Assembly (NCBI GenBank): GCA_903871875.1 | Contig: CAIQIR010000142.1 | Span: 16,067 to 80,066, forward strand | From: an uncultured Schlesneria sp. | GTDB taxonomy: Bacteria; Planctomycetota; Planctomycetia; Planctomycetales; Planctomycetaceae | Length of the DNA stretch: 64,000 nt | Reading direction: 5' to 3' | Part shown: one piece after another, positions 26,222-35,109 of the stretch | How positions within the stretch are numbered: position 1 is the first letter of the stretch | Layout of the letters: every line of letters starts with the position of its first letter | Notes under the pieces: generated by a model | Database searches by the model: none | Seen by the model: only the letters and a program-made list of their open reading frames with translations | What the model was told of the DNA's origin: nothing | Program-made: the position numbers and the translations under genes

Positions 26222-27886
26222 TCAGGGCTTCAATTGCCAACCTTTGATGTTCTTTGATGCGGTACCGAACTGACCCAACTGGTAGATGGCGGCGCCGGCC
26301 GGCGAGAAGGTGAATGGTTCGAACGGTTCTGCCAGCAGTTTGTCGAGCTCTTCGCGAGTGGCGATACCGGTGGTGACATGGGGATTGAATCGCTCGCCGG
26401 ATGACTTCGGAACGAAGGTCGAAACGTAGTCGATCAGCAGCGGATCAATGATCGGATCTTCGGGCGTGGTGACAAATGCGGCGGACGTGCCGGTGTTGAC
26501 CGTGTACGGGGCGACGGCGGTGATGATGTCTGCTTGCAGCTTGAGCAATTCGGCGGTCGGCTGGGCGACAATCCCCGCGACGCCAAGCTCTTTGTTAGGA
26601 ATGTCGTAATGCTTGACGGCTTCCAACTTCATCCCGGTCACGTTGGTGCTGGCGAAAACTTTTTCGGTGGCGGCCGAGACCTTGTCGAGATCGGCAGTGC
26701 GGACGAAACGCTGGATGAGCGTGATGTGGGGACGGTGCGTCGCATCGAGGGCGAAACCTTTGGGGTAGGCCTTTCGCAGACGCGTGTTGATGGCTGCAGA
26801 ATGCTTGAGCATCGTGGCGTCTGGTTCCAGTAAGATGTCAATGGCCGTCACCGAGGTCTGCTCGAACGCAAAAACCTGTTGCCAGTCGTCCTGCATGCTG
26901 ACGACGGTCCAGCCATTCTTCTTCGCATCCTGATCAAGCGCGGGCGTGAAGGCACCTAACTTGGTGTCGGGTAATCCGCGTGCGGGACCATAGGGGTATT
27001 CGCGCGTCGCATCATCGTGCAGTACCAGCAACATGAACCGGGCGCCGCTGCCGCCCTGGGTGTATTCCAGCATCTGCTGGTCGCCGGTGGAATTTCCGAA
27101 CGCGGCGATCGGTCGCCGGCCAATGTGCTGATTGATGGCAACCGGCTTCCCGTCTTTGTCATCGTTAAAGTTGAGTACTGGCAGCCGGACGAGGACGGGC
27201 TGGCCGTCTCGCATTTCAAATTTCGTCTTGATACTGCTGCCAATGACGTGCTCGGGGGGAATCCCATACACCTGTTCCATCCAGGGCCGCATGAACTCGA
27301 TGCCGCCGCCGGAGACGACGAAGGTTTTGAACCCTTTCGCTCGCAGATAGTTCAGCACTTCGAGCATCGGCTGATAAACGCATTCAGTATACGGCTTTTG
27401 ATATTTCGGATGTTTGGCGGTCGCGAGCCAGTCCTTGACGATTCGTTCGAATTCCACGGTGGTCATGCCGGTGTGCGTGGCCATCATCAGTTCGAGGATC
27501 GCATGTTCGCCGCCCGACAGTGCTGTTTTCAGATCACCTTTGAGCAGTGAGGCAAACGGTTCCTTGTCAGTCCAATCGGGATGCTGGGGCGCGAGTGCTT
27601 TGACTCGGTCGAGCGCGAAGAACAATTGAACGGGCAACGGCTGCTCGCACCAGAGTGTGCCGTCGTTGTCAAACGTGGCGATCCGTTCGGCAACCGGCAC
27701 GAAGTCTGGCGATCCTTCTGTTGTGACCTTCTCGACGAAGGCGATCAGGGACTGTTTTGCCGTTCCGTCATTCCAGGAGGGTAGCGGATCGGCCGCTGGC
27801 GAAACGCTTGTTGCGAGCACGAATACGCAAACGAGTACTGGAGCGAGGAGCTGTTGTCTGCGTTTGATTTTCAGGATCGTGATCAC
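26222..27886 (-). CDS. Exported HAD phosphatase fused to a 2H phosphoesterase-like domain
   Basis: A 554-residue protein from GTG 27886, with AAGGTGA in front, and a signal peptide (VCVFVLATSVSPAA). Residues about 45-340 form a HAD hydrolase: nucleophile motif FDNDGTLW, SGGG of motif II and GNSTGDQQML of motif IV. Residues about 350-554 hold two H-x-T motifs, HRPHITL and FNPHVTT, spaced as in the 2'-5' RNA ligase/cyclic phosphodiesterase (2H) superfamily. The HAD part is a phosphomonoesterase by family; the 2H part would act on cyclic or 2'-5' phosphodiesters. An exported fusion of the two would turn cyclic phosphates into free hydroxyls in two steps; this is inference. Confidence 0.8.
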   Translation of the reverse strand: MITILKIKRRQQLLAPVLVCVFVLATSVSPAADPLPSWNDGTAKQSLIAFVEKVTTEGSPDFVPVAERIATFDNDGTLWCEQPLPVQLFFALDRVKALAPQHPDWTDKEPFASLLKGDLKTALSGGEHAILELMMATHTGMTTVEFERIVKDWLATAKHPKYQKPYTECVYQPMLEVLNYLRAKGFKTFVVSGGGIEFMRPWMEQVYGIPPEHVIGSSIKTKFEMRDGQPVLVRLPVLNFNDDKDGKPVAINQHIGRRPIAAFGNSTGDQQMLEYTQGGSGARFMLLVLHDDATREYPYGPARGLPDTKLGAFTPALDQDAKKNGWTVVSMQDDWQQVFAFEQTSVTAIDILLEPDATMLKHSAAINTRLRKAYPKGFALDATHRPHITLIQRFVRTADLDKVSAATEKVFASTNVTGMKLEAVKHYDIPNKELGVAGIVAQPTAELLKLQADIITAVAPYTVNTGTSAAFVTTPEDPIIDPLLIDYVSTFVPKSSGERFNPHVTTGIATREELDKLLAEPFEPFTFSPAGAAIYQLGQFGTASKNIKGWQLKP

Positions 27887-27946
27887 GTCAGGTCACCTTG
27901 TCCTTTCTGAAATGGCAACATCAAGCAATTCGCTGCCGTCCCGACG

Positions 27947-27981
27947 AAAAAAGGCGGCCAGGTGTGACACCCAGCCGCCTT
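27947..27981 (-). terminator. Strong terminator after the arylsulfatase gene
   Basis: On the minus strand AAGGCGGC and GCCGCCTT (27981-27974 with 27958-27951) form the outer stem, GGTGT/ACACC an inner stem, and TTTTTT follows (27952-27947). It lies 13 bases after the arylsulfatase stop and before the HAD fusion gene, so the two genes are separate units. Confidence 0.85.
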
Positions 27982-27993
27982 GAAACAGACGAG

Positions 27994-29784
27994 TTACTTC
28001 GAAGGGGCTTCCTTCAGCTTCTCCATCACTTCGTCGAGGTTAAAGCTGGCGGCCTTCTGCCGCTGCGGGAATTCCTTGAACGTCAGCAGGAATTGGCCCA
28101 CATAGTCCTGAGCCGGGACGAGCAGGAAGACGTGGTCAATCAGCCAGTCGTAGTAGGTGTTCGACGTCACGTCGGCTCGTTCGTACGGATCCAGTCGCAG
28201 ATTGAAGATTTTGGGAACCCGCAGCGCCGTGAACGGCTCGGCCCAGATTCGCAGCGTGCCGGCGGCTCGTTGTTCCAGGAAGACGAACTTCCAATTGTCA
28301 TACCGCAGGCCGGTCAGCTGCTGATCGTCATTGCAGTACAGGAATGACTCGCGAGGGCTTTTGTCGGTTTGTCCGGACAGGTAAGGGACGAGATTGAAGC
28401 CATCGAGATGGACTTTATAGGTCATGTCGCCGATTTTGGCTCCCTTGAGCAACTTCTGAGTAACTTCTTCGTCTCCGGCCAAGGCCAGCAGGGTTGGCAG
28501 CCAGTCATGATGAGAAATGATCTGGTTGGAAACGGTGCCCGCTTTGATCTTGCCGGGCCAACGAACCATGCAGGGGACGCGGTAGGCGCCTTCCCAGTTC
28601 GAATTCTTCTCGTTACGAAACGGCGTCATTGCCCCATCGGGCCAGCTATTCATGTGGGGACCATTGTCGGTGGAGTACATCACGAACGTGTTGTCCGCGA
28701 TCCCGGCGTCGTCCAGTGCCTTCAGCACCGTGCCGACGTTTTTGTCGTGGTCGATCATCACATCGTGATATTCACTTTGCCATCGACCCGACTGTCCCTT
28801 GCTTTCCGGTTTGACGTGGCTGCGAAAGTGCATGTGAGTAAAGTTGACCCAGGCGAAGAACGGCTTGCCGGATTTGGCTTGTCGTTTGATGAAATCGACC
28901 GATCGATCGGCGATTTCGTCGTCGATGGTTTCCATTCGCTTCCTCGTGAGCGGTCCGGTGTCCTTGATGATCTGCTTGCCGACCTTGCCGAAACGGGCGT
29001 CCACGGTTTCGTCGTCCTTGTCGCTGGCTTTGCAGTCCATGACGCCGCGTGGACCGTATTTGGCTCTAAACGCAGGATCTTTCGGGTAATCCCGCAGTTC
29101 CGGCTCTTCTTCGGCGTTCAAGTGGTACAGGTTGCCGTAGAATTCGTCGAACCCATGGACGGTCGGCAGGAATTCATTGCGGTCACCTAGGTGGTTCTTG
29201 CCAATTTGAGCCGTCGCGTAGCCGAGTGGCTTGAGCAGTTCCGCGATGGTCGGATCTTCTTTTCGCAGCCCCAGTGTCGCGCCGGGCAGACCGACTTTCG
29301 TGAGGCCGGTGCGCAGGCCGTGCTGACCGGTAATGAATGAAGCGCGGCCGGCCGTGCAGCTTTGTTCGGCGTAGTAGTCGGTAAAGATCATCCCTTCCTT
29401 GGCCACTCGGTCGATATTCGGTGTGTGGTAGCCCATCACGCCCATCGAGTAGGCGCTGATGTTCGACTGTCCCACGTCGTCACCCCAGATGATGACGATG
29501 TTCGGCTTCTTGCCGGCCTTTACCGCCTTTTCGGCTTGAGCCAATGTGGCCGCATTGATCTCGGCAACGGCGTCGGCAAACGCGAGCGTGCGATTGACTT
29601 TGGCTTCGCAGCAGGCCGCTTGGGCGGCCGGCGCCTGCGGAATTACCGGCGTGGTTCCGATGTTCAATGGCCGGTTCACATTGGCCTGCAAGGCATTTCC
29701 GGGTCCGCCCGAGGCTGCCAGAAAGCCGAATAGGGCACCCACTGCTAGCACGGTGATGATTTGAATTTGTTTGCTGAACCGCAT
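27994..29784 (-). CDS. Exported arylsulfatase
   Basis: A 596-residue sulfatase. ATG 29784 has AAGGAGG 8 bases upstream, so the longer frame is not used. A signal-anchor opens the protein. Metal ligands are in IIWGDDVGQ and the active site is CTAGRASF, in which the Cys is converted to formylglycine by a sulfatase-modifying enzyme; later come GKNHLGD and a TDNGPH segment with metal-binding Asp-Asn. It removes sulfate esters, and planctomycetes use many such enzymes on algal polysaccharides; the true substrate is unknown. The exported HAD/2H gene follows after a terminator. Confidence 0.93.
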   Translation of the reverse strand: MRFSKQIQIITVLAVGALFGFLAASGGPGNALQANVNRPLNIGTTPVIPQAPAAQAACCEAKVNRTLAFADAVAEINAATLAQAEKAVKAGKKPNIVIIWGDDVGQSNISAYSMGVMGYHTPNIDRVAKEGMIFTDYYAEQSCTAGRASFITGQHGLRTGLTKVGLPGATLGLRKEDPTIAELLKPLGYATAQIGKNHLGDRNEFLPTVHGFDEFYGNLYHLNAEEEPELRDYPKDPAFRAKYGPRGVMDCKASDKDDETVDARFGKVGKQIIKDTGPLTRKRMETIDDEIADRSVDFIKRQAKSGKPFFAWVNFTHMHFRSHVKPESKGQSGRWQSEYHDVMIDHDKNVGTVLKALDDAGIADNTFVMYSTDNGPHMNSWPDGAMTPFRNEKNSNWEGAYRVPCMVRWPGKIKAGTVSNQIISHHDWLPTLLALAGDEEVTQKLLKGAKIGDMTYKVHLDGFNLVPYLSGQTDKSPRESFLYCNDDQQLTGLRYDNWKFVFLEQRAAGTLRIWAEPFTALRVPKIFNLRLDPYERADVTSNTYYDWLIDHVFLLVPAQDYVGQFLLTFKEFPQRQKAASFNLDEVMEKLKEAPSK

Positions 29785-30212
29785 TGATGCCTCCTTGAGA
29801 AATGGTTTTGGTGGATTCGTGCCTAACGCAACTGACGTTGGTGGGAATCCGCATTTGTTTTGAATATTGGAAAGTGGTTGCCGAGGCATTCGCCACCGTT
29901 GGCGGCTTGTTTTTTTGTGAATGCAGATCAGGACGGTCGAAGTGCCGGAGTCGCCATGTCATCTCAAAACGGCGAATCAAATACAATCCAATCACTGAAC
30001 AAATACGCTCAATCCGTCAGTGGGCCAACCGGTCTTGTTTGCTGCGACAGCTCGCGCGTGTCATCGTGAGGCATTGATGCACCATGGTTCAGACGCAGCA
30101 GCGAAAACGGGGGCTTGCGGAACGATCCCGGCCATAACAGGTAGTTGCTCTGGCGTCGGCTGTGGACTAACTTCTGTCGACTTCTGCGGCGGTTGCGAAC
30201 TGAGGTTTTCAG
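29785..30212. other. Divergent intergenic region
   Basis: About 430 bases between the arylsulfatase (minus) and the efflux operon (plus). Ribosome-binding sites for both are at the ends; no gene or clear promoter core is seen. Confidence 0.5.
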
Positions 30213-33200
30213 ATGAACTTAATCGTTTTGGGATTGCGTCGACCGTTGACAGTGATCGTCGTCATCGTCGCTGTGGCGTTGACCTGCGGACTGGCGCTGC
30301 GTCCGAAGAGTTGCGATGCGTGGCTGGGCCAGTTTGGCATCGAGCTGCCGCTCAAACGGATGCCCGTCGATATCTTCCCCAGCCTCAACCTGCCCGTGAT
30401 CTATGTGGCTCAGCCGTACGGCGGTATGGACCCGGCACAGATGGAAGGATTGCTGACCAACTACTACGAATATCATTTTCTGTATATCAGCAACATTCAT
30501 CATGTCGAGAGTCGGAACGTGCAGGGAATGGCCCTGATGAAATTGACCTTTCATCCGGGAACCAATATGGCTCAGGCGATGGCCGAGACGATCAATTACG
30601 TGAATCGGTCACGCGCCTTCATGCCGCCGGGAACCGTGTCGCCGTTTGTCATGCGGTTTGATACGGGCAGCGTTCCCGTGGGGTATCTGGTGCTGTCGAG
30701 CGAGACGAAGACGGTCAACGAGATCCAAGATCAGGCGCTATTCAAAGTCCGTCCGATGTTTTCAGCATTGCCGGGTGTGTCGGCTCCTCCCCCGTTTGGT
30801 GGCAGTGCCCGATCGGTGGTGATTCGCGCCGATCCCGAACGGCTGCGATCGTACGGTGTTTCTCCCGACGATGTGGTGCTGGCCCTGGGAACAGGGAATA
30901 CGATCAGTCCGTCGGGGAATCTGCACGTCGGCGACAGTTATCCAATCGTGCCCACCAACGCGATGGTCAAGAACATTCAGGATCTTGGTTCGATCCCGAT
31001 CAAGCAATCGGGAACTTCGTCCGTCTACCTGCGTGACATCGGCACGATTGTCGACGCGGCGGACATTACCACGGGCTATGCCCTGGTGAACGGTCGCCGG
31101 GCGGTCTATATCCTGGCGACGAAGCGGGCCGAAGCGTCGACAATGAGTGTGATTGATGAGATCAAAACCGCATTGCCTCGCATGCAAAAAGAACTTCCCG
31201 ACGACATCAAAGTCGCGTTTGAATTCGATCAGTCACCTTATGTCACGCGTGCGATCAACAGCCTGTGGAGTGAAGGGTTGCTGGGTGCTTGTCTGACAGG
31301 ACTGATGGTGCTGGTCTTCCTGCGCGACTGGCGCAGTGCCCTGGTTGTTGTCTTGAATATCCCTCTGGCCATCATGACGGCCGTGGTGGGTTTGTGGATG
31401 ACCGGGCAAACCGTGAACTTGATGACCCTGGGTGGTTTGGCGCTCGCGGTGGGAATTCTGGTCGACGAAGCGACCGTGGAAATTGAGAATATTCATACTC
31501 AGTTTCATCACGCTCATTCCGTCGCGCGTGCGGTGCGGCTGGGCAATGCGCAAACCGCAATCCCTCGACTGCTGGCGATGCTCTGCATCCTGGCGGTGTT
31601 CGTACCGTCCTTCTTTATGCAAGGGGCCGCGCGCGAATTGTTCGTTCCGCTGTCGTTGGCTGTCGGATTCTCGATGTTCGCCAGCTACGTCCTCTCCAGT
31701 ACTTTTGTACCGATCGCCAGTGTCTGGCTGCTGAAAGGGAATTCTCATCCCGAGAAGAGCGTCGAAACGGTTGAATCGGCTACGGGAAGCGGCCGTCACA
31801 CCGCATTCGAACGGTTTCAAGCCTTTTACACCCGGATCGTTGCAGCCAATGTGGGTCTCAGGACGTTGATTGTCTGTGGTTATTTGGGTGGCTGTGTGGT
31901 CGTGATGGCCTTGTTGAGTCGGCAACTGGGTTGGGAAATTTTTCCGCAGACGGATGTCGGCGAGTTCCGGTTACGGTTGCGCGCGGCGGATGGAACTCAC
32001 ATTACGAAGACGGAGCAGATTGCGCTCGAAACGCTGGAAATCATTCGCACTCAGGTGGGCGAAAAGAATATCGAGATCACTCTGGGCTACGTGGGAACGA
32101 TTCCCGCCAGCTTTCCGATTAACGCCGTGTATCAGTGGTCGCGAGGGCCTGAAGAAGCGCTGCTACGGATTGCACTGAAACATGGGACGGGAATCAGTAC
32201 GGAAGCGATGAAAGAGACGCTGCGTCAAGAACTGGCGCGGCGGCTGCCCAATGTGCGTTTTTCGTTTGAACCGGCAGACATTATCAGCGAAGTGATGAGC
32301 TTCGGTTCGCCGACACCGATTGAAATCGCGGCCCGCGGCGCGAGTCTGGATGACAATCGAGCTTACCTGCTCAAGTTGCGAGCGGAACTGGAAAGGTTGC
32401 CGTTCCTGCGCGATCTGCAAACGGCTCAATCGCTGGACTACCCCACGGTCGATGTGCAGATCAACCGCGAAAAGGCGGGGCTGAGCGGCACGACGGCCTC
32501 ACTGATCTCACGCTCGGTCGTGGCGGGAACGTCCTCGACCCGGTTCATTGTTCCCAACTATTGGCCGGACCCAAAAACGGGTATCGGCTATCAGGTTCAG
32601 TTAGAGATTCCGCAGGCGGTGATGCACACGGCGGCGGACTTGGGAATGGTTCCCGTCAATCACAGCGGCGACCGACCGCTGTTGTTGCGCGACGTGGCGG
32701 AGATCAGTGTCGGGAAAATGCCAGGACAATTCGATCGCTACAACATGAAACGAGAAATCTCATTGACGGCGAATCTCGTCGGACTGGATTTGGGACGGGC
32801 CTCGCAACAGATTCTGGCTGTCTTGAATCGGCTGGAAAAATCCGGTGACAAGCCGGCGAGTGTGACGACCGAATTGCGCGGGCAGATTCCGCCGATGCGG
32901 CAAATGCTAAGCGGCCTGGGAATCGGACTGGTACTGGCGGTGGTCGTGATCTTTTTGATGCTGACCGCCAATTTCCAATCATTGCGGCTGTCGCTGGTGA
33001 CGATCTCAACCGCACCCGCCGTCATTACGGGAGTCGTTTTGGCACTTTACCTCACTGGTTCGACGGTCAACATCCAATCGTTCAACGGGGCCATCATGGC
33101 GATCGGCGTGGCGATGGCGAATGCCATCTTGATGGTCACCTTTGCCGAGCATTTCCGGCAGCAGGGGGAACGAGGCGTCGATGCCGCCATTCACGCGGCG

Positions 33201-33467
33201 ACGACTCGACTGCGACCGATTTTGATGACCAGTCTGGCGATGTCCGCAGGCATGCTTCCGATGGCTGTCGGATGGGGGGAATCTGGAGCTCAAACCGCCC
33301 CACTGGGGCGCGCAGTGATCGGTGGGCTGTTCGCCGCAACCTTGGCGACGCTGCTCGTTCTGCCCGGCGTGTATGCGATGCTGATGGGACACAACGTGGC
33401 CCAATCGGCATCTCTCGATCCTGACGATCCGACGAGTCCTTACTGTGATCTGCAACAACCGAACTGA
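30213..33467 (+). CDS. RND-family efflux pump inner-membrane subunit
   Basis: A 1084-residue RND transporter with the usual layout: helix 1 at the N-terminus, a large periplasmic loop, helices 2-6, a second loop and helices 8-12. The helix-4 proton-relay pair, DD in AcrB, is here D-E (ILVDEATVEIEN). In helix 10 the AcrB lysine (K940) position is Ala (GVAMANAIL), so proton coupling differs from AcrB. It resembles the AcrB/Czc-like pumps common in Planctomycetes and Acidobacteria; drug versus metal substrate cannot be decided. Adaptor and outer-membrane genes follow in the same operon. Confidence 0.92.
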   Translation: MNLIVLGLRRPLTVIVVIVAVALTCGLALRPKSCDAWLGQFGIELPLKRMPVDIFPSLNLPVIYVAQPYGGMDPAQMEGLLTNYYEYHFLYISNIHHVESRNVQGMALMKLTFHPGTNMAQAMAETINYVNRSRAFMPPGTVSPFVMRFDTGSVPVGYLVLSSETKTVNEIQDQALFKVRPMFSALPGVSAPPPFGGSARSVVIRADPERLRSYGVSPDDVVLALGTGNTISPSGNLHVGDSYPIVPTNAMVKNIQDLGSIPIKQSGTSSVYLRDIGTIVDAADITTGYALVNGRRAVYILATKRAEASTMSVIDEIKTALPRMQKELPDDIKVAFEFDQSPYVTRAINSLWSEGLLGACLTGLMVLVFLRDWRSALVVVLNIPLAIMTAVVGLWMTGQTVNLMTLGGLALAVGILVDEATVEIENIHTQFHHAHSVARAVRLGNAQTAIPRLLAMLCILAVFVPSFFMQGAARELFVPLSLAVGFSMFASYVLSSTFVPIASVWLLKGNSHPEKSVETVESATGSGRHTAFERFQAFYTRIVAANVGLRTLIVCGYLGGCVVVMALLSRQLGWEIFPQTDVGEFRLRLRAADGTHITKTEQIALETLEIIRTQVGEKNIEITLGYVGTIPASFPINAVYQWSRGPEEALLRIALKHGTGISTEAMKETLRQELARRLPNVRFSFEPADIISEVMSFGSPTPIEIAARGASLDDNRAYLLKLRAELERLPFLRDLQTAQSLDYPTVDVQINREKAGLSGTTASLISRSVVAGTSSTRFIVPNYWPDPKTGIGYQVQLEIPQAVMHTAADLGMVPVNHSGDRPLLLRDVAEISVGKMPGQFDRYNMKREISLTANLVGLDLGRASQQILAVLNRLEKSGDKPASVTTELRGQIPPMRQMLSGLGIGLVLAVVVIFLMLTANFQSLRLSLVTISTAPAVITGVVLALYLTGSTVNIQSFNGAIMAIGVAMANAILMVTFAEHFRQQGERGVDAAIHAATTRLRPILMTSLAMSAGMLPMAVGWGESGAQTAPLGRAVIGGLFAATLATLLVLPGVYAMLMGHNVAQSASLDPDDPTSPYCDLQQPN

Positions 33468-33488
33468 CCTGCAATAAAGCACCGAGAT

Positions 33489-34859
33489 ATGAACAACGCG
33501 ACCACCTTCTGTGCCCTGCTTTGTGCCGTGGCCATCGGCTGCAATCGTCCTGTCGCCACCGCGCCGGCCAGCAATCCGGCCGCATCGGCGACGGCGAGCG
33601 CGTTGCCGCCGATCAAGGTGACACCCATTACGCCAGTACGAAAAACGCTGATACGAATGGTCGAACAGCCGGGTCAGGTCGAGGCATTTGAAGAGGCTCC
33701 GTTGTTTGCCAAAGTGACCGGTTACGTTCAGAAGTTATGGGTCGATTTGGGAGATGCTGTTACCGGACCGAAATATGACGAATCGGGCAAGTTGGTCTCG
33801 ACGGGACAGGTCTTGTGTGAACTGGCCATTCCCGAATTAGAGGAAGAGCGTGACCAGAAGCTGGCGCTGATCGAAGAGGCGAACGCCAACGTTGCCCAGG
33901 CACAGGCCATCATCGAAGTGGCCCAGGCCATGCTTGTGTCGTCTCAGGCGAAGGTGGCTGAGTTGGAAGCCCAGGCGGAAAAAGATCAGGCGAATTACGA
34001 TCGCTGGAAATCCGAGGCGAAGCGTGTCGCGGAACTCGCGAAGTCGGGTTCGCTCGGCCAAAAAGTGTCGGATGAAACCGAGAATCAGTTTCGGGCGGCG
34101 GATGCCGAACGTCGTCAGACCACGGCCAAATTGCGATCAGCGACCGCTTCGATACAGGAATCGAAAGCGAGAGTCGACAAGGCGAAGGCCGATCTTCAAG
34201 TGGCTCAATCGCGATCCAAAGTGGCTGTCGCCGATGTTGAGCGCACGCAGACCATGGTCGCATATGGTCAGATCCACGCGCCGTTCGATGGACGTATCTC
34301 GGCCCGAAATATTCACGTTGGCCATCTGGTGCGCGCGAACGAAAGTGGCCGAGAGCCACCGATGTTGATTGTCGTTCGCATCGACAAGGTGCGGGTGGTG
34401 ATTGACGTTCCCGAGGCCGACGCAATCTTGATTCATGATGGCTGCGACGCGACGGTCCGTGTTCCGTCCATGCCAGGAATGTCGTTTTCCGGCAAGGTGT
34501 CTCGGTCAGGTTGGTCGCTGAATCCGGGGACGCGTACGTTAAGGGTCGAGATCGACGTCAACAATTCGAACGGTACCTTACGACAGGGAATGTACGTGAC
34601 CGGCGAATTGAAAGCTGCCGTTCGCGAAAACGTACTCAGCCTTCCGCGTTCGGCGATTCTCGTCAACGATAAAGCGACCTATTGCCACACAATCGATACA
34701 ACCGGCAAGGTTCAACTGGTGCCGGTTCAACTTGGCATTCAAAGCGGAGTCGACGTTGAGATCCAACAAGGTTTGAACGGGGACGAGCAGGTCATTGGTG
34801 CGAATTCGGCGGCATTTAAGCCGGGGCAGATCGTTGAAGTTGCGGGTCCGGCAAAATAG
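33489..34859 (+). CDS. RND efflux periplasmic adaptor (membrane fusion protein)
   Basis: A 456-residue lipoprotein with lipobox AIGC near residue 18. It has the adaptor layout: barrel-sandwich (lipoyl-like) half with VEAFEEAPLFAKVTGYV, a long coiled-coil hairpin (about 110-265) rich in A, Q, E and K, the second lipoyl half with APFDGRIS, and a beta-barrel region. It links the RND pump, whose gene ends 22 bases upstream, to the outer-membrane factor. Confidence 0.92.
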   Translation: MNNATTFCALLCAVAIGCNRPVATAPASNPAASATASALPPIKVTPITPVRKTLIRMVEQPGQVEAFEEAPLFAKVTGYVQKLWVDLGDAVTGPKYDESGKLVSTGQVLCELAIPELEEERDQKLALIEEANANVAQAQAIIEVAQAMLVSSQAKVAELEAQAEKDQANYDRWKSEAKRVAELAKSGSLGQKVSDETENQFRAADAERRQTTAKLRSATASIQESKARVDKAKADLQVAQSRSKVAVADVERTQTMVAYGQIHAPFDGRISARNIHVGHLVRANESGREPPMLIVVRIDKVRVVIDVPEADAILIHDGCDATVRVPSMPGMSFSGKVSRSGWSLNPGTRTLRVEIDVNNSNGTLRQGMYVTGELKAAVRENVLSLPRSAILVNDKATYCHTIDTTGKVQLVPVQLGIQSGVDVEIQQGLNGDEQVIGANSAAFKPGQIVEVAGPAK

Positions 34860-35109
34860 ACGGGTGATATTACCGACGACATGCACTCGGACGGGGTCAC
34901 GTCAATCCGCCGCTGTTGCCGCGTCTGTCCGCGATTGGGCTTTCCCACCTTCCCCGCAGGCTTTCCCCAATCAGCAGAACCGGGACGAAGCATCGAGCCC
35001 TTTCTGGCGAGAAACATCCAGGCTCTTCGGCCGTTACAAAGCCGTCGATAGAGAAGGTTAAGAGATCTGGATCGTCTCATTCGGCTGGCCTGCTCAACGG
35101 GAACCGTTC

